From: Anser cygnoides
Taxonomy: Eukaryota; Chordata; Aves; Anseriformes; Anatidae
Assembly (NCBI RefSeq): GCF_040182565.1
Contig: NC_089883.1
Coordinates: forward strand, 21,115,501-21,179,500
Length of the DNA stretch: 64,000 nucleotides
Direction: 5' to 3'
Shown: in pieces, positions 37,501 to 49,473 of the stretch
How positions within the stretch are numbered: the stretch's first letter is position 1
Layout of the letters: every line of letters starts with the position of its first letter
Made by a program: the position numbers and the translations under genes
Notes under the pieces: generated by a model
The model's input: only the letters and a program-made list of their open reading frames with translations
What the model was told of the DNA's origin: nothing
Database searches by the model: none

Positions 37501-40500
37501 TAACTTTGTTCATGGTGGAGGGTGCACAGCACTATCGAAAATGAAGACTAAGTGAAGTTCAAATTCAATGCATAAACAGAATAGGCATTTAAAGTGAAGT
37601 ATAATTTTGATTTTATAATACAAAATTGTTGTGAATATTGTATACTTTTATTCTTAGGAAAATTCCATGAGCTTGCATGCAGCAGGGTGAAAATATACCT
37701 TTTTTTTCCTCTTCTTTTTTTTCAAAAAGAAAGGAAACACCTGTTTGGGACCAATTATGAGCTTCATAGCACTATCAATCCTAATTACTAAATAGCTACA
37801 GGATTCTCATTTAAGCAAAATCAAACATACTTGAAAACTAAACTTAGAATGTAAATGATGCAATCATTCGTAATTCATTCTGCCACAGTACACAAAAGTA
37901 GAGCCTGCAGTAGGTTGTTTTTAAATCTTTTGTGCAAATTAATACAGCCAATACAAGATTTTTAGAAGTTGTTACAGAGAAATAGATCTTTTATGAGTAC
38001 TATTTGTTATCCAGCATTTTAAAACTGATCTTAAATTTGAATGTATCTGCTTAAAAAAAAAAAAAAAAAAAAAAAACCAGCAAAGGGAATGTTAAAAAGC
38101 AATTTTTGATAAAAATGATCTAAGTTTGCTGCTCAGTAGAAATATTAGCTGCTCATAAATGAACACGTTGTATTGCCATTTGCAAGACCTATACTTACTT
38201 GTAACTGGTAAGTTAAATCTTAAATCTGGCAGTAGTTATTATCTACTGCTCATACATTAGTGGAATCAATGATCCAAGGTAATCCAAGGATAATTTCTCA
38301 GGCAAACTAACTGAGGGCAAGACCTCAAGATCTCAAATACAGCTATAGCTCCCTTGAGGAAAAAGAGAAGACTCAATATCAATTCCTGGTTTACAGGTCT
38401 TTGCCTTTTTGCAGGCTACAATGACTGCACAAATTAGTTGTCCAAGCTCAGGCTGAGCTTTCCCGCTGTTACCCTTATCAACAGAAACTCGTTATAAAGA
38501 CTGAATATCAATTCATGTTATATGTCATTTGTATGTGAAATTACTTTCTGCACTCAAATAAATACCATCCTATGCATGCATAAATATTCATCTCACAGAA
38601 AATGGGTTACTCAGTACAATGGATTCCAAAGCAGCAATTCCCTGGTTTATAGTGATGTTCACTTATGTACACAATTTAGCTTTGAGATGAGCAGGTTAAT
38701 GTCTGTGGTGTTTCTGTGTACCAGTACTAAATACTTCGTAAGCTACTATTAATCCTGTGAGCAGCTTGGGAGAGAACTTGCAGTAAATATATATATATAT
38801 ATATATATTAATCAAATGTAGTCCTTTCTGTTTGCAAATTGCTTGAACAGATTGTTAGATCTACTTATTTGTTTCCTGTCAGTTATTCTTTACCAAATAT
38901 TATGGTGAGGAAAATTAAGCCTACTGATTCATAGCAAATTGTTTGCCGATATTGTAAATGTCCTATATACATATATATATGTATAATGTATTCCTATATA
39001 TAATAATAATTTCATTTGCCATCTGCGTGATTAGTCACTTCAGAAAATATTATTAAATTTCCCATGCCTTAACCTTTTCCAACACAAAATGTTACATTTC
39101 TCCAAACTCGCTTTCCACAGACATTCCTAGCAATAAAACTGTTTCTCATGTGGATTCTCCACCATCTAACCATTTGGAGTCTGTCTGTTTATCTCACAGT
39201 GACAGTCTCCACTCTAGGTCGATCAGATCCATGCTGGGCTGGCACTCTTAGTGGTTCATATGTATATAGCACTCACGAGGAAGAACAGTAATGAAGCAAA
39301 ATCAAAGTTGTTCAAATTTCCTTCCCCAAGAATGACTGGATACACACTGCCCTGAAAAAAACTCTTTGTCACTAAAGCTGAACTAGGAGCTAGTTACTTC
39401 AAAGTCTAATTGGTTGAGCAGTAGATTAACTATTGGGGAGGTTATCATGAATAAAACTTATGACATCATCATCATTTTCTTCATATTCTTTTAAAGAATT
39501 CACTTTAAGATTCTGGAATTGGTTCTTGGAATCATGGATAAGTTTTTGCCTCTAACATATAAAGTCATACCCTTTTACCAGTAGAGTAGGTACTTAAAAA
39601 AAGCATGCTTTGGAGCAGGCTCCAAGAAGTTCGCAAATCTGTTTACTGTTGTTTACTCCTGATTATACAACTTAAGGATAGTAATACCTTATATTGCTTC
39701 TGTCTTTTCATTCACACTGGCAAATCAGATTAAATGTGTGAGTACATCTTTGGTTGATGATAGATGGTAACGAAGTTCTAGACTGCAGCAAGCCATGAAT
39801 CCCTGTCCTTCCTAACATATTGAATACCTATATATCACCCAAGCTTTTCCCTGAAGTAAGGTTTGGGAAGAGTTGAATTCCCAAGAGGATCTGAAGAGAC
39901 TTTTAATTTAACTCTGATTACTCTAACAAACACAATGCACCTGCATTTTCACATAAATGTAGTGGGACAAGAAAATCTATACTGAAATGAAACTTAATCC
40001 CACATTTAGAAAATCTGCAGATGATTTGAAATCTGTTACTGGTCACTTTTGATTTTATTAAAAAATGCTGGCATGAAAAAATAGCAAATCACAGTATTCC
40101 GTCATAATTTGGAAATATAACATTACAGGTTGAATGTAATTGTCCAGCATTTCAGGGAAGTGTTTTTACATACAATGATATATATAGCAAGAAAGAAAAC
40201 CCTATAGCCCACTTAGAAGGGTTAAAGTTTAAGAAGTGGGAATATAAACTATGCTATGCAATCTAATTCTTGACATAATTGCATTTGGTTTTGTGCAAAA
40301 GCCACATGCAGTCATGTGTTCCAACAGTAGCGTTTACTTTAAATAAATCTTCTTTCTGTACCTATATTGGAAACCAAGACAGAAACTATGTAAAAGTTCA
40401 ATCATTCAGCATGTTTAACCGTTTATGAGTTGTTTATTAATATTTTATTAACTATTTCTTGAAAGAACAGGAAAAATGCTGCTCACCAATTCAGAGAAAG

Positions 40501-41435
40501 TAAATGATCTTTAGTTTAATGATTTAACATACAAGCTTTATGAAATTATCAGAAGTGTTGGTTGCTCTGGTATACTTGCATTTCTCTAACAGAATAGATG
40601 GAAGAGTAACATATAATACATTGTGTTTTCTTGCATGAAGAATAAAATTCCTTTTTGGTCTGTCTGGCTTTTTTCTTCTACAGACTTCATTTTCTACCTT
40701 TACTCTTTCTTGCCAGATAGCATTCTTTGCTCATGGTAGAAATGCACCCAGCAATTGAATCACCCCCTTTCTGAAACTCGACAACCTTGTGATGCGCTTT
40801 TTTAAAGTACAAGTCACATTTACAGCAGCTGGACTGCGACGGATTTTGAAAGATTGTGAAAAAATATTGGTATGTCTGCCAGCAGGAAGTGTTTTCATGG
40901 ATGCTAAGGCTGTACAGAAGACAGAGCTCACATTCATGCTCTCCAAGTTATGGTAACACCCCGTATATAATACACTATATGTTATAATCTCTCCCAAATT
41001 TCTGTTTTACTCTGCAAGGTATATACTTTCAGGAACCATTCAATAATAATAATAATATCAATAACTAAAACAAAAAATAGTAGTTATTTTGCCTGTGATT
41101 GTTTTAAAATGTCAGGTTAGTGTAGCAGATCATGCTGTTTGCACATGTACACTCTAATTCTCAGTAAAAAGGTGTAAAACTGAATTTAGTTACTGAAACA
41201 TATCTAATGATCTGTGTGACTAGAACACTAAAATTGGAGTGTAATCTGAGAGATACGAAGTTAATAGAAAAATAATATTGGTATATTTAACATTAAGGAT
41301 ATTTAAATGTATAGACATCTTGGAATATAGCAGAAAAACGTGTTAGCTAGGAAGGTCCAAAGGTACACTTTTGGCAGCTTGATCAGATCACCAAAACCAC
41401 TAAAGTTCATGTTCATGTTCAACTGCAACAACTAT

Positions 41436-41466
<31 letters not shown>

Positions 41467-43845
41467 AAAGAAAAAAAAGAAAAGGAGCAGCACCTACAGA
41501 ACGCTGAGAATATTGAGAATTCTAGGGAGCAAGCCAATATTCACCATAAGACCTTAAGTGCTTCACAAACTCTTGATTTAAATGCTCTGTAGGAAAAAAA
41601 AGGCTGCTATATTTGCAATTGAACTATTAGATCACCAACCAATTCAATTACAGCTAGAATCATGGGACCAGCTGCAATATGAGCCCCAGAAATATTGATA
41701 ATATTACAAATATTACACTGGAGAAATGTAGCTGTAAGCCAGTGATATACAGTATGTGTACTGTGAGTCCGGTAAACAAAAACAAGCTGTTAATAAGAAA
41801 TCTGTGAAACAAGCAGTGTTATCTCTTGGAGTCTGTAACAGCTGACAGGCAAGAATATCTTGCTGAGCACCAGTGTAGCATGGAAAAGAGCAATTTGGTC
41901 ACCAACTACCCTCCAAAATACTCCCGACTGAGAGAGGGAGGACAACAGCACCCCAGTATGAAAGGGGTCAGCCACTGTTCCAGCAGCCCTAATAATGCAA
42001 TTTCAGAAGTAACTGGCATGTCCTGAAAGAAGAGCCATTGCTATGTCTTCTGCAACAAGAACAGTGTGGATCTGCTTCCAAATGGTGGTGACAAAGGCTT
42101 TGGTCAGCTAGAGATTGGTATTAACTCAGAACCACTCGATGCTGAAGAACATTACTCATGATCAGCTGCCAGGGGACTCTTGCTTGGTTTGCTAGTGTTC
42201 AGGAATGGCAATGTCATGTTAAATTGTATAAGCCCTACTGTCACTTGACAAAGTTTTCTTCATCCTGTGGTAATTACCTCCAAAAAATGAGTAACCATGG
42301 ACATATATTCTCTTCAAGAAATATTCTAGTTTAAAGTGAACTTAGTATTAACTGGATGAGGCACCTTCCAGATGTTAAGATTAGAGCAGATAATTGTCTT
42401 ACTTTAGGAAATGGAAAGGGGAAAGGGAAAGTGATGCAGTGCTATGACATCAAGCTACAGGGATTTCTAAGTAGGAAAAACAAACAAACAAAATCCTAAG
42501 AACCATCCAAACCCTAAGAAACCAGGAGAAACCACCACAAAAGGTGAAAGTATTCATCAATGTCATGAGGTGGCAAGTCATCTTGGTTTCTACACATTGC
42601 ATAGAAAAGCAGTTGGTGAGTGCAGTCAAGAAACAGGAACTAGCATCAAGGTCTCTGCTGCTATGACTTGAACAGAAGCTGATACCTACAGAAGTCATTC
42701 ATATCTGAGCAGAATTCACCTTCTGAATTGCACCACAAGCAGTTCCTTGGAACAGGAGATAACTTTTAACCACAGCCAGTTCTTACGATACTTCAGCAAG
42801 AGAGATCCTAGCCTCTAGAAAACCTGGCACAGCACCTAGCAGGACAGGTAGATAACATGCTATAATGCTGTTTATTAATGGCCATATGTCAAGGAGCAAG
42901 CACCACTCCTTACTACCAGCTGGTGGATGTTTCGCACGCAAACGAGCAGCTTTTTGGTGTTGGTTTTACATATCAAATAATTCTTTTGGAGGTTTTCTTG
43001 TTGGCACTAGAGGCCCTAGAACATTATTCCATGCTGAACAAGACATTCCATTTGATTGGCACTTCAATGTCTTATTTTTAGGTATTGGAAAGAAAAATGA
43101 AAGAAATGGAGGGTGAAATTCAGGCAGTGCTGTGTTGGCCCTGTGTTATCCAGCAGCTCAGCATGCTGATGCCTGGGGCTCCATTCACTTTGTTGTCAGT
43201 GATTTGCATCCACCTCCCTGTATCCTAGATGAGAGTCGCCCATGAGGCTTCGAAGCAGGGCTTCTTCAGTTGCTCTTGCTGTAGTCCTCTTGAACTCCAT
43301 TAGGAAATAAATGCTGATGGAGAAGTAAGCAGAAGGCTCAAGTCTCCTGGTTCTCGCCTAAAAAAAGAGAGAAGAATCTGATCTAATTCCTGCTCCAGTT
43401 AATGTTATTTGTACACAGTGGAATAGTATTGACAGGAAAATAATATTCTCTCTTCTTACACCCCCAAAAACCCTACAATTTAGTAGATCAACAATGTGAA
43501 TTGGAAATCACTTGGGCAGGGAACAGAAATAGACCTGGTTCTCATACATGTTTTGAAATTTCCCTACCCTTTAAGACACTGGAAGAAGAAACATCAGTGA
43601 AAAACACTCTGGCACCTTTGTGAATCTTATCCTGAAAATACCCAACCAAAACTATTCAGCAAAGATAATTCAGAACTGCAAGTATTTGAGGATAAAATAC
43701 TTACTGCATAGGAAAAAAAACATCACCCAGCTTTTATCTACAATTTTGTTTAAAGGGAACTAAGCAGAAATCCCAGGCAATTTAATCGCTGATATTATAA
43801 GATGGACACATTCTCACAACTTGAAACAGAGACATTATTACGAAG
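31530..43845. other. Long non-coding stretch, no gene seen
   Basis: About 12 kb without a supportable gene. It contains A runs at 38053-38076 and 41436-41483 (A-rich), (AT)n at 38786-38808, a second ATATAT cluster near 38966-39003, an (AAT)n run at about 41043-41056, and a GT-rich tract at about 35416-35450. A 10-bp-stem hairpin lies at 32429-32463. The block 33430-33760 is somewhat GC-richer and open on both strands, but it shows no protein family. Confidence 0.5.
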
Positions 43846-43849
43846 AAGC

Positions 43850-43872
43850 GGGGGGGGGGGGGGGGGGGGGGG
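43850..43872. repeat. Run of 23 G
   Basis: An uninterrupted G homopolymer, about 1.3 kb upstream of the CpG island. Run length is likely unstable and hard to sequence, so the exact count should be treated with caution. Confidence 0.9.
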
Positions 43873-44267
43873 AGCATTCTATTTTCCAGTAATGAATATT
43901 CAATTGAGACCATTTATGGGACGGTAAGGGAAGCTCAAGGAGTATAATGATGGACCATAAAAAGAGATTTCTGCCCCATGGAGACACAGTGTAATTCTGC
44001 AAAGGGGACTGTAGAATACAAATACAGAAGCTGACCCGGCTCTAGCACATACAGGCAGACAGAAATGTAATCAGAAACGTGAAGGGGCACTACTGCACCT
44101 ACTGAAATGCCCTGTTCAGACAGTAGGCAGACAGTGGCATGCTGCAGTGAAATGTGAATGATTTGTTGCCATATGGGAACTTCAGTGAAAGGTATCTTCT
44201 CAGTGTCCTCAGAGCCTTCTGCAAAGAGGGGTCGGGCATGCCCAAGCCAGCAGGGCTCCATCCAGCC

Positions 44268-44297
44268 TCCACCCCCCCACCCCCCCCCCCACCCCCA
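44268..44297. repeat. C-rich tract
   Basis: C homopolymers broken by single A, with a G-quadruplex-capable complement. It lies in a mildly GC-enriched zone (about 44200-44760) leading into the CpG island. Confidence 0.9.
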
Positions 44298-45357
44298 ATG
44301 AAGCAGAGCAGCTGCATCGAGGCTCCGGCTTCAGGCTGGCCTCCTTCATGGTGGCACTAACAGGAAAACGTTGCAAAGCAGTGGCAAGCAGCAAGTCTGC
44401 TCCCAAAGCCAGGGGCAGAACAGGGACATGAGAGCTGCAAGAGTAGGGAGAAACAAGGTCAGAAAACTTGCAAGATGCCACACAGAAAAATTAAAGCAGC
44501 AACAGTTGTGGAGCAAATCAGCCACTGCCAGTAATAAACGGGGTGTCGGGCTGAACGAGCATGTGTATTTCTAATAGACAGAGCGCCCAAAGGGAGCATG
44601 GAGGGCTGTGGGACTGCCTGTCCTTCAGCAAGTCCGCTGATGGGAGAGGGAGGAGAGCAGACTGGAGAAGGCATCAGCAAGCAGGTCCCCTGTTCTTAGT
44701 GCTGCAGTCTGAGGAGTACCTGGCTGGCACTAGAGAACTTCGGGAGAAAAAACCACGGGGTGTATCAGCATCCTCACCCCTGCACAGGTATCGCTTCCCT
44801 CTCTAGCAATCCCGTTCCCCATTTGTAAGGCACCTGTGCCCGGGGAAGGGTTTGAGTATTTCTTGAAGGGTTATGACTGAGGAAGGTAAGCTGCAAAAGA
44901 CTTTCCCTTCAGTATGCTTTAGTTTCCATTTATTTCCAAAGGAAGTACCTGGATTGTGAACTCAGGTTTGGATGCCCCAGATCGTCAGTTTAGTTGGGGG
45001 CTGTTTGTTTGTTTGTCTTCTTGGTGGAAAAGATAGTGAAACAAAGAGGTTCAGACTAGGCATCATGTTTCAACCCTGAAACATGACATTGTAACAGAGA
45101 CTAGAAATAAAACAAGCTGCAAAAAGCGAGCTAAAATGTACACTTTGAGGTTCAGATTTGGAGCTAACCACCTCCGGTGCTGACTGAGAGCTGGAGTGTT
45201 CTCAAAGTCATCGCTGCCGAGTCTGCGGGTGCCGAAAGGAAGAAGCGAGCCCAGGCGAAGTTGGGAGCGGGGTGGCGGGGGCTCGGCGGGGGCGCAGCGG
45301 GGGCTCGGCGGGGGGCGGTGGCCGCGTCCCGGGCGGGAGCCAAAGGGGCGGGCGGGG

Positions 45358-45421
45358 CGGGGCGGGGCCGGGCAGGTGCCGCGGACAATGGGGCCCGCGC
45401 GGGGCGGGGCCGGGCAGGTGC
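45358..45421 (+). promoter_or_regulatory. Duplicated 22-base GC-box module
   Basis: Positions 45358-45379 and 45400-45421 are identical, starting CGGGGCGGGGCC and ending GGGCAGGTGC. Each holds a GC box plus a CAGGTG E-box-like hexamer (ZEB/SNAIL-type core). The spacing is 42 bases, about four helical turns. Location just upstream of, or inside, the putative first exon suggests a core-promoter role, which is inference. Confidence 0.7.
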
Positions 45422-45429
45422 GGGGCGGG

Positions 45430-45536
45430 GCGCGGAGCGCAGCGCGGCCGCCCGGGGTCGGCCCCTGCCGCCAGCCGCGGAGTTCGCCGCGCCGCCAGCC
45501 GCGCCCGGAGCCACGCTCTGCCCCGCCGCAGCCCTC
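45430..45536 (+). other. Putative non-coding exon 1 (5' end uncertain)
   Basis: The 3' boundary is supported by a strong donor, CCCTC|GTAAGT, with GT at 45537-45538, inside the CpG island. The transcription start is not visible and is set arbitrarily just after the GC-box cluster. No start codon is needed here: the first plausible start with a signal peptide is in the next exon, which carries an in-frame stop upstream of it. A frame without an ATG of its own cannot be excluded. Confidence 0.6.
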
Positions 45537-45657
45537 GTAAGTCCTGCCGCCGCCGCATCTTCATCGCCATCCTCCTGCTGCCGCTGCGGAGTTGGCCCCG
45601 CCGGGGTGCCGGGCGCTGCGCGGGGCGAGCCGCGCCCCCCGCCCATTGTTTGCCGCT

Positions 45658-45709
45658 GGGGGTGAGGGGGTGAGGGGGGGCCCAGCTGGGCTGGGGGGAG
45701 CCGGGGGGT
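45658..45709 (+). promoter_or_regulatory. G-quadruplex-prone G-run cluster in intron 1
   Basis: At least five runs of three to seven G (658-662, 666-670, 674-680, 688-690, 693-698, 703-708 in the 45.6-45.7 kb stretch) lie on the sense strand about 120 bases past the putative first donor. This is the classic position for intron-1 G-rich clusters that form G4 or R-loops at CpG-island promoters. The runs are seen; the function is inference. Confidence 0.6.
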
Positions 45710-46597
45710 GCGCGTCCATCCCCGGTGCCGGCGGCGCGGGGCCGAGCGGTGCCTGCGGGCGCTGTCACTTTCCGGCTGTCCCCGCAGCCGGAGGCTCGGC
45801 GGGGCGCGGGGACGCTGCCCCCGCTGTTAGCTCCCCGGGCGGGCGCCCCCGCCCCACCTCTCCTGGGGGGTTCCGCAGCGGCCGCCAGCCCCTTGGTACC
45901 CGCGGCCGCCGGGTGCGGAGCTGAGCTCCCCGGGGCGAGTCCTCGCCGCCGGCCGGGGCCCTCCCCAGGCCCTGCCCCGCCGCCCCGGGCGCTGCCCCCC
46001 CGGCCCTGGCCCTGGCCCCGGCCGTGCGCCCGGCAGCGGCCGCCGTGAGCGCGGGGGGACCCAGCGGCCCTTCCCCGCCTGTGCGCAGCGATCGCTGCCC
46101 GGCGGCAGGAGCAGCCGCCCCGCCGGACCGGGCGTGCTCGGGGCTCTGGGGGGCTCCGGGGCGCTGGCGGAGGAGGGCGGCATGCCGGAGCACGGAGGCG
46201 GTGGTCCCCGGGAGGAGCAGCCCGGGCACCCCCTGTCTAACTCGGAGTTCGGTTGGAAAGGGGAAATCCGTGGCACGGAGCTGGTGGTGTGGGTACGGAA
46301 AGTGCTATGTAATTTCTTTGAAGGAGGAGGAAGGCTTGAAGTGATTTCTGAAACGGGATATAAGCTTTTTACAGGAATAAAATGTTTACCTCATTTGCCA
46401 TCAATATAGCCGTTTATTCCCTTTCTGCTGTTGTAGCAATTTGTTTTCATTTTCCGATTTTATTGCCCTTTTCACATTGATTTTCTATTGATTAAATTCC
46501 TTTTCTTGCCTGTCGCCGTAGATGTTGGTCTCTGATCCAATCATTAGCAGCATTTGTAGCTACAGTTCAGTTTCTGCCCTCATCTTAAGGAAAAGGC

Positions 46598-46616
46598 GGG
46601 GGGGGGGGGGGGGGGG
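46598..46616. repeat. Run of 19 G
   Basis: A G homopolymer within putative intron 1, about 340 bases beyond the CpG island. A (GTTT)n tract follows at about 46938-46980. Confidence 0.9.
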
Positions 46617-46619
46617 AAT

Positions 46620-49361
46620 ACAAGCAGTGCCCTTATTCATTTTCCAACTTTGAATGTATAGGATTCATTCAACATCGACCCTTTTACTGTTTGTGTTCTC
46701 TTTCAAATGTTAACAGAACTTGGTCCGTTTCAGGCAGGTCTCCATTAAGAGAGAAAGTGAAATACAAAAGCTTGGCTATGTTTAATGATCATTCTAGTTT
46801 CTCCCATTGTGTGTTCCTCAATTATAAGATGTGAGTTGCAAGTCTGTGAGTCTCTTTTAAGGCATCTCCCCACCCTGCTTCCTCGGTCATGTATTTTTCC
46901 TTTTTGCCAAAACATTTAGCGATCAGCAAAACCAGGTTGTTTTTCGTTTTTTTTGTTTGTTTGTTTGTTTGTTTTGTTTAAAATGGTGCGTGAATACACA
47001 GGATTCCTATGACATATATATATTTCTTTTCCTTTCCTGAGAAAAACAAAAGGAGTTTAGATGTGTGTAAGAAAAGGTTTAATAGACTGTGGAGAACTAG
47101 AGATTTCTTTCTTTTGCTAAAGAACCCTTACCAATGTTTATTGAATTTGCTCTTCTGCATGAAGAAAAGAATGGTTGTTTTGTTATCTAGCAGCTGTAGG
47201 AAGATCGACAGCTACAAATTGCAAATCTATGAAGGATCTGTCCATGGCACAATTTTTAGTTCATTTAGATAGTTATCCTACACATCTTGTCATTTGCAAA
47301 ATTATATAAATAAGATCAGTAAGTTTATGAAGACGATATAAACGCAATAAATATACTGTAAAGATTTTGAAGGTCTTTGGGATAATTAGCAAAGCATGGT
47401 TTTGCTTGAAGTATGATGTTAATACAGTTAATTTAAATTCAAATATGGGCACACCATCGTAAACATTATACTGTAGAAAAGAAATACATATTTTTAAACA
47501 TGCTACTTCTGTCAGAAGAACATGAAGTGTAATAGTCTTTGTTAAGATGAAGAGAACGTCGTTGATGTCATGGCGTGCTTTGCATTTTTAAACAGAATCT
47601 AATGAATTACAAACATTCATTATGCCACCAGCAATTGCTGAAACTTCTCAGGACCCCAAAATAGGGAGTTATTTGTGTACTGTTACTCGCATGTTTTCTG
47701 ATTATGGCTTGACTGTAAAAACAAAAATAAATAAAGGCATTGTTCTGTAATGAATTCTTTGCTAGCTCCAGATCTTTTGTTGGTCTACTTGTGTCTTGTG
47801 AGATTCTGTTTAAACACCTCGGTGGGCTCAGGTTAGGGAACTTTCTGCTGGGAAGTGGGGGAAGCTGCGGGAGGGGGCTGGGTGCAGCCTGTTGGATCTT
47901 GGAAGAGTTAAGGGCAGGTAACGTGCCAGGGAAGGTCAGGCTTGCCAATTGTCTCACAAGGCAGAGAGCTCAAATTTTCAAAGGTCAAAAAGAGTGATAT
48001 GCTAATTTTGATGGATATCTTATGTAAATATTGCTCATCTTAACACGTCAGGATGCTAAGAATAAATATTTCTTGGTCTGTGCCTTTTAGATAAATGTTA
48101 TCCTTAACAATTCACTCTTACTTAACTATGATGTGTAATGGCTACTGTTCTTCTAATGCTATTTCACTCTCTATGGGCTTTCTACTCATTTTTCTATTTC
48201 TAATGGCTGCTGTTCTTCTAAGGCTATTTCCTTCTCTGTGGGCCAGTGGAAATGGGCTATGTTTATGGGTCCAAGCCAATTTACAACTTCTGAATGCCTT
48301 GGTTTGTAACTATTCTTGGCACTGCATGGTGTGGTCTGTCAGTTTCCAAAAATCGGGGGTTTTGAAACCTGGGGGGTCTCGAGTTCAGTTTCACCTCCCC
48401 TTCTCTTCAGTCCCCTTGGATGCGTGGCACAGGTGGTGGGCCAGGCAGACAGCAGCGATGCCCATGTCATCAGCTTGCTGACCATGCCTGCTGTAGGTCA
48501 ACATCTGTCAGGCCCAAAGGCTGATAGGCTGCGCCACTGTGGATAAAATGAGGTGGTTGCTTTGGGGATGTAGACAGAGAAAGAGGCTGATGTCCTCGCT
48601 TGTTTACTGAGGATACTTACTGGCAATTTCTCACTGAACTCTGCTGCTCCTTGCAACTGTTTTAAATTTATTTTTAACTACTGTATCTCAGTACTTTATC
48701 TTGAGGCTTAATTCCTGCTGTGGCACTGTATTTTTAGATTAATTCAAACCTAAGTGTATTCAAAATGCAGGAGACCCTGTTATGAAAGCCAGGGTCTGTT
48801 CTCCAGGGCTGGAGAAGGTGTACCAGGGTATCTGTTGGTTTGTGGGGCTCCCCGTACCACACAGCAGTTACACTGGTTGTCCCAGCTACTTCGGGTGATC
48901 CTCCTTGACTGAATTGCCGTGGGACTGAACTGAGGCGGGAACTGCAACAGAGTGTCCCTCTGCAGGAGCTGCAGGTCATAAAAAGAGTTCTAGGCTGGAT
49001 CAGAAGTAATCAAGTATTGGTGATCTCCAAGGAAGTGCTTAATGCCCATCTCTCTTCCAGGGCAGAAAGCAGACAGTAAGGATGTCTGATACAAGGGGAG
49101 TGAAGTTTTAATGGAGAAAAATCTGCATCTCAAACTCTGATGTGGGTAATTTAATAGTGAACTAATGTAAATGGTATCTAGAAAACCAGACAAATCTTGA
49201 AAATTATAAACCAAAGTAAGAGAAGAGGAGAGAAAGGTGCACTGTTTCTGAAGGCTGACATCTGACTGTTTTAGAGCTAGAAACAAATGTTCTATGAGAG
49301 AACTACGGAGGTGTTTGTTTGTTTTTCTGATGATATAAAACACCTATTTCTTCCCTTGTAG
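46620..49361 (+). other. Putative intron 1, remaining part
   Basis: Non-coding sequence between the CpG island and the acceptor at 49361. It includes the (GTTT)n tract and a 65-bp-period imperfect duplication (48137-48245). The last 20 bases before the acceptor form a pyrimidine-rich tract ending CCCTTGTAG. Confidence 0.5.
48137..48245 (+). repeat. Imperfect direct duplication, 65-bp period
   Basis: AATGGCTACTGTTCTTCTAA at 48137 recurs as AATGGCTGCTGTTCTTCTAA at 48202. Similarity continues through a GCTATTTC segment to TGGGC. Several substitutions separate the copies, so the event is not recent. Confidence 0.85.
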
Positions 49362-49395
49362 GCTGAAGATCGCTTGACTTTATCATACAATTCAG

Positions 49396-49467
49396 ATGTT
49401 TAAGATGACTTTTTTGGGCATTGTATTTCTCAGTGTGTTCTGTTCTTGTGGCAGGCTTGCAAACACA
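49396..49467 (+). CDS. Exon 2 with start codon and signal peptide (partial gene)
   Basis: The exon spans 49362-49467. It is preceded by a pyrimidine-rich tract and AG (TTCTTCCCTTGTAG) and followed by donor GTAAGT at 49468. A TGA at 49375-49377, in frame, precedes the ATG at 49396, so translation must start here. The 24 codons begin MFKMTFLG and end CGRLANT: a short basic n-region, a hydrophobic core (FLGIVFLSVF), then a polar, Cys-containing c-region. This is typical of a secretory signal peptide. A second ATG three codons on (49405) has A at -3 and may be the preferred start. The exon ends in phase 0. The remaining exons lie outside the window, so the second intron exceeds 14 kb. I do not recognise the protein. 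Alternative: a chance exon mimic, which I consider less likely given the agreement of acceptor, stop, start, hydrophobicity, donor and upstream CpG island. Confidence 0.65.
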
Positions 49468-49473
49468 GTAAGT

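Larger units (their letters stand above)
45165..46265 (+). promoter_or_regulatory. CpG island promoter
   Basis: About 1.1 kb of very GC-rich, CpG-dense DNA with sharp edges in an AT-rich background. Many GGGGCGG GC boxes (Sp1/KLF type) cluster at 45340-45435, and no TATA box stands out. A consensus donor at 45537 followed by a well-formed exon at 49362 on the same strand implies transcription toward +. Divergent transcription from such islands is common but has no specific support here. Long frames across the island on both strands reflect low stop-codon density and are not called genes. Confidence 0.9.

Noticed and set aside
45164..46409. Many overlapping Ala/Gly/Pro/Arg-rich frames of 90-186 codons on both strands
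   Set aside because: They overlap in nearly all frames within the CpG island, where stop codons are rare. None shows a domain, and the splice pattern supports a non-coding first exon instead.
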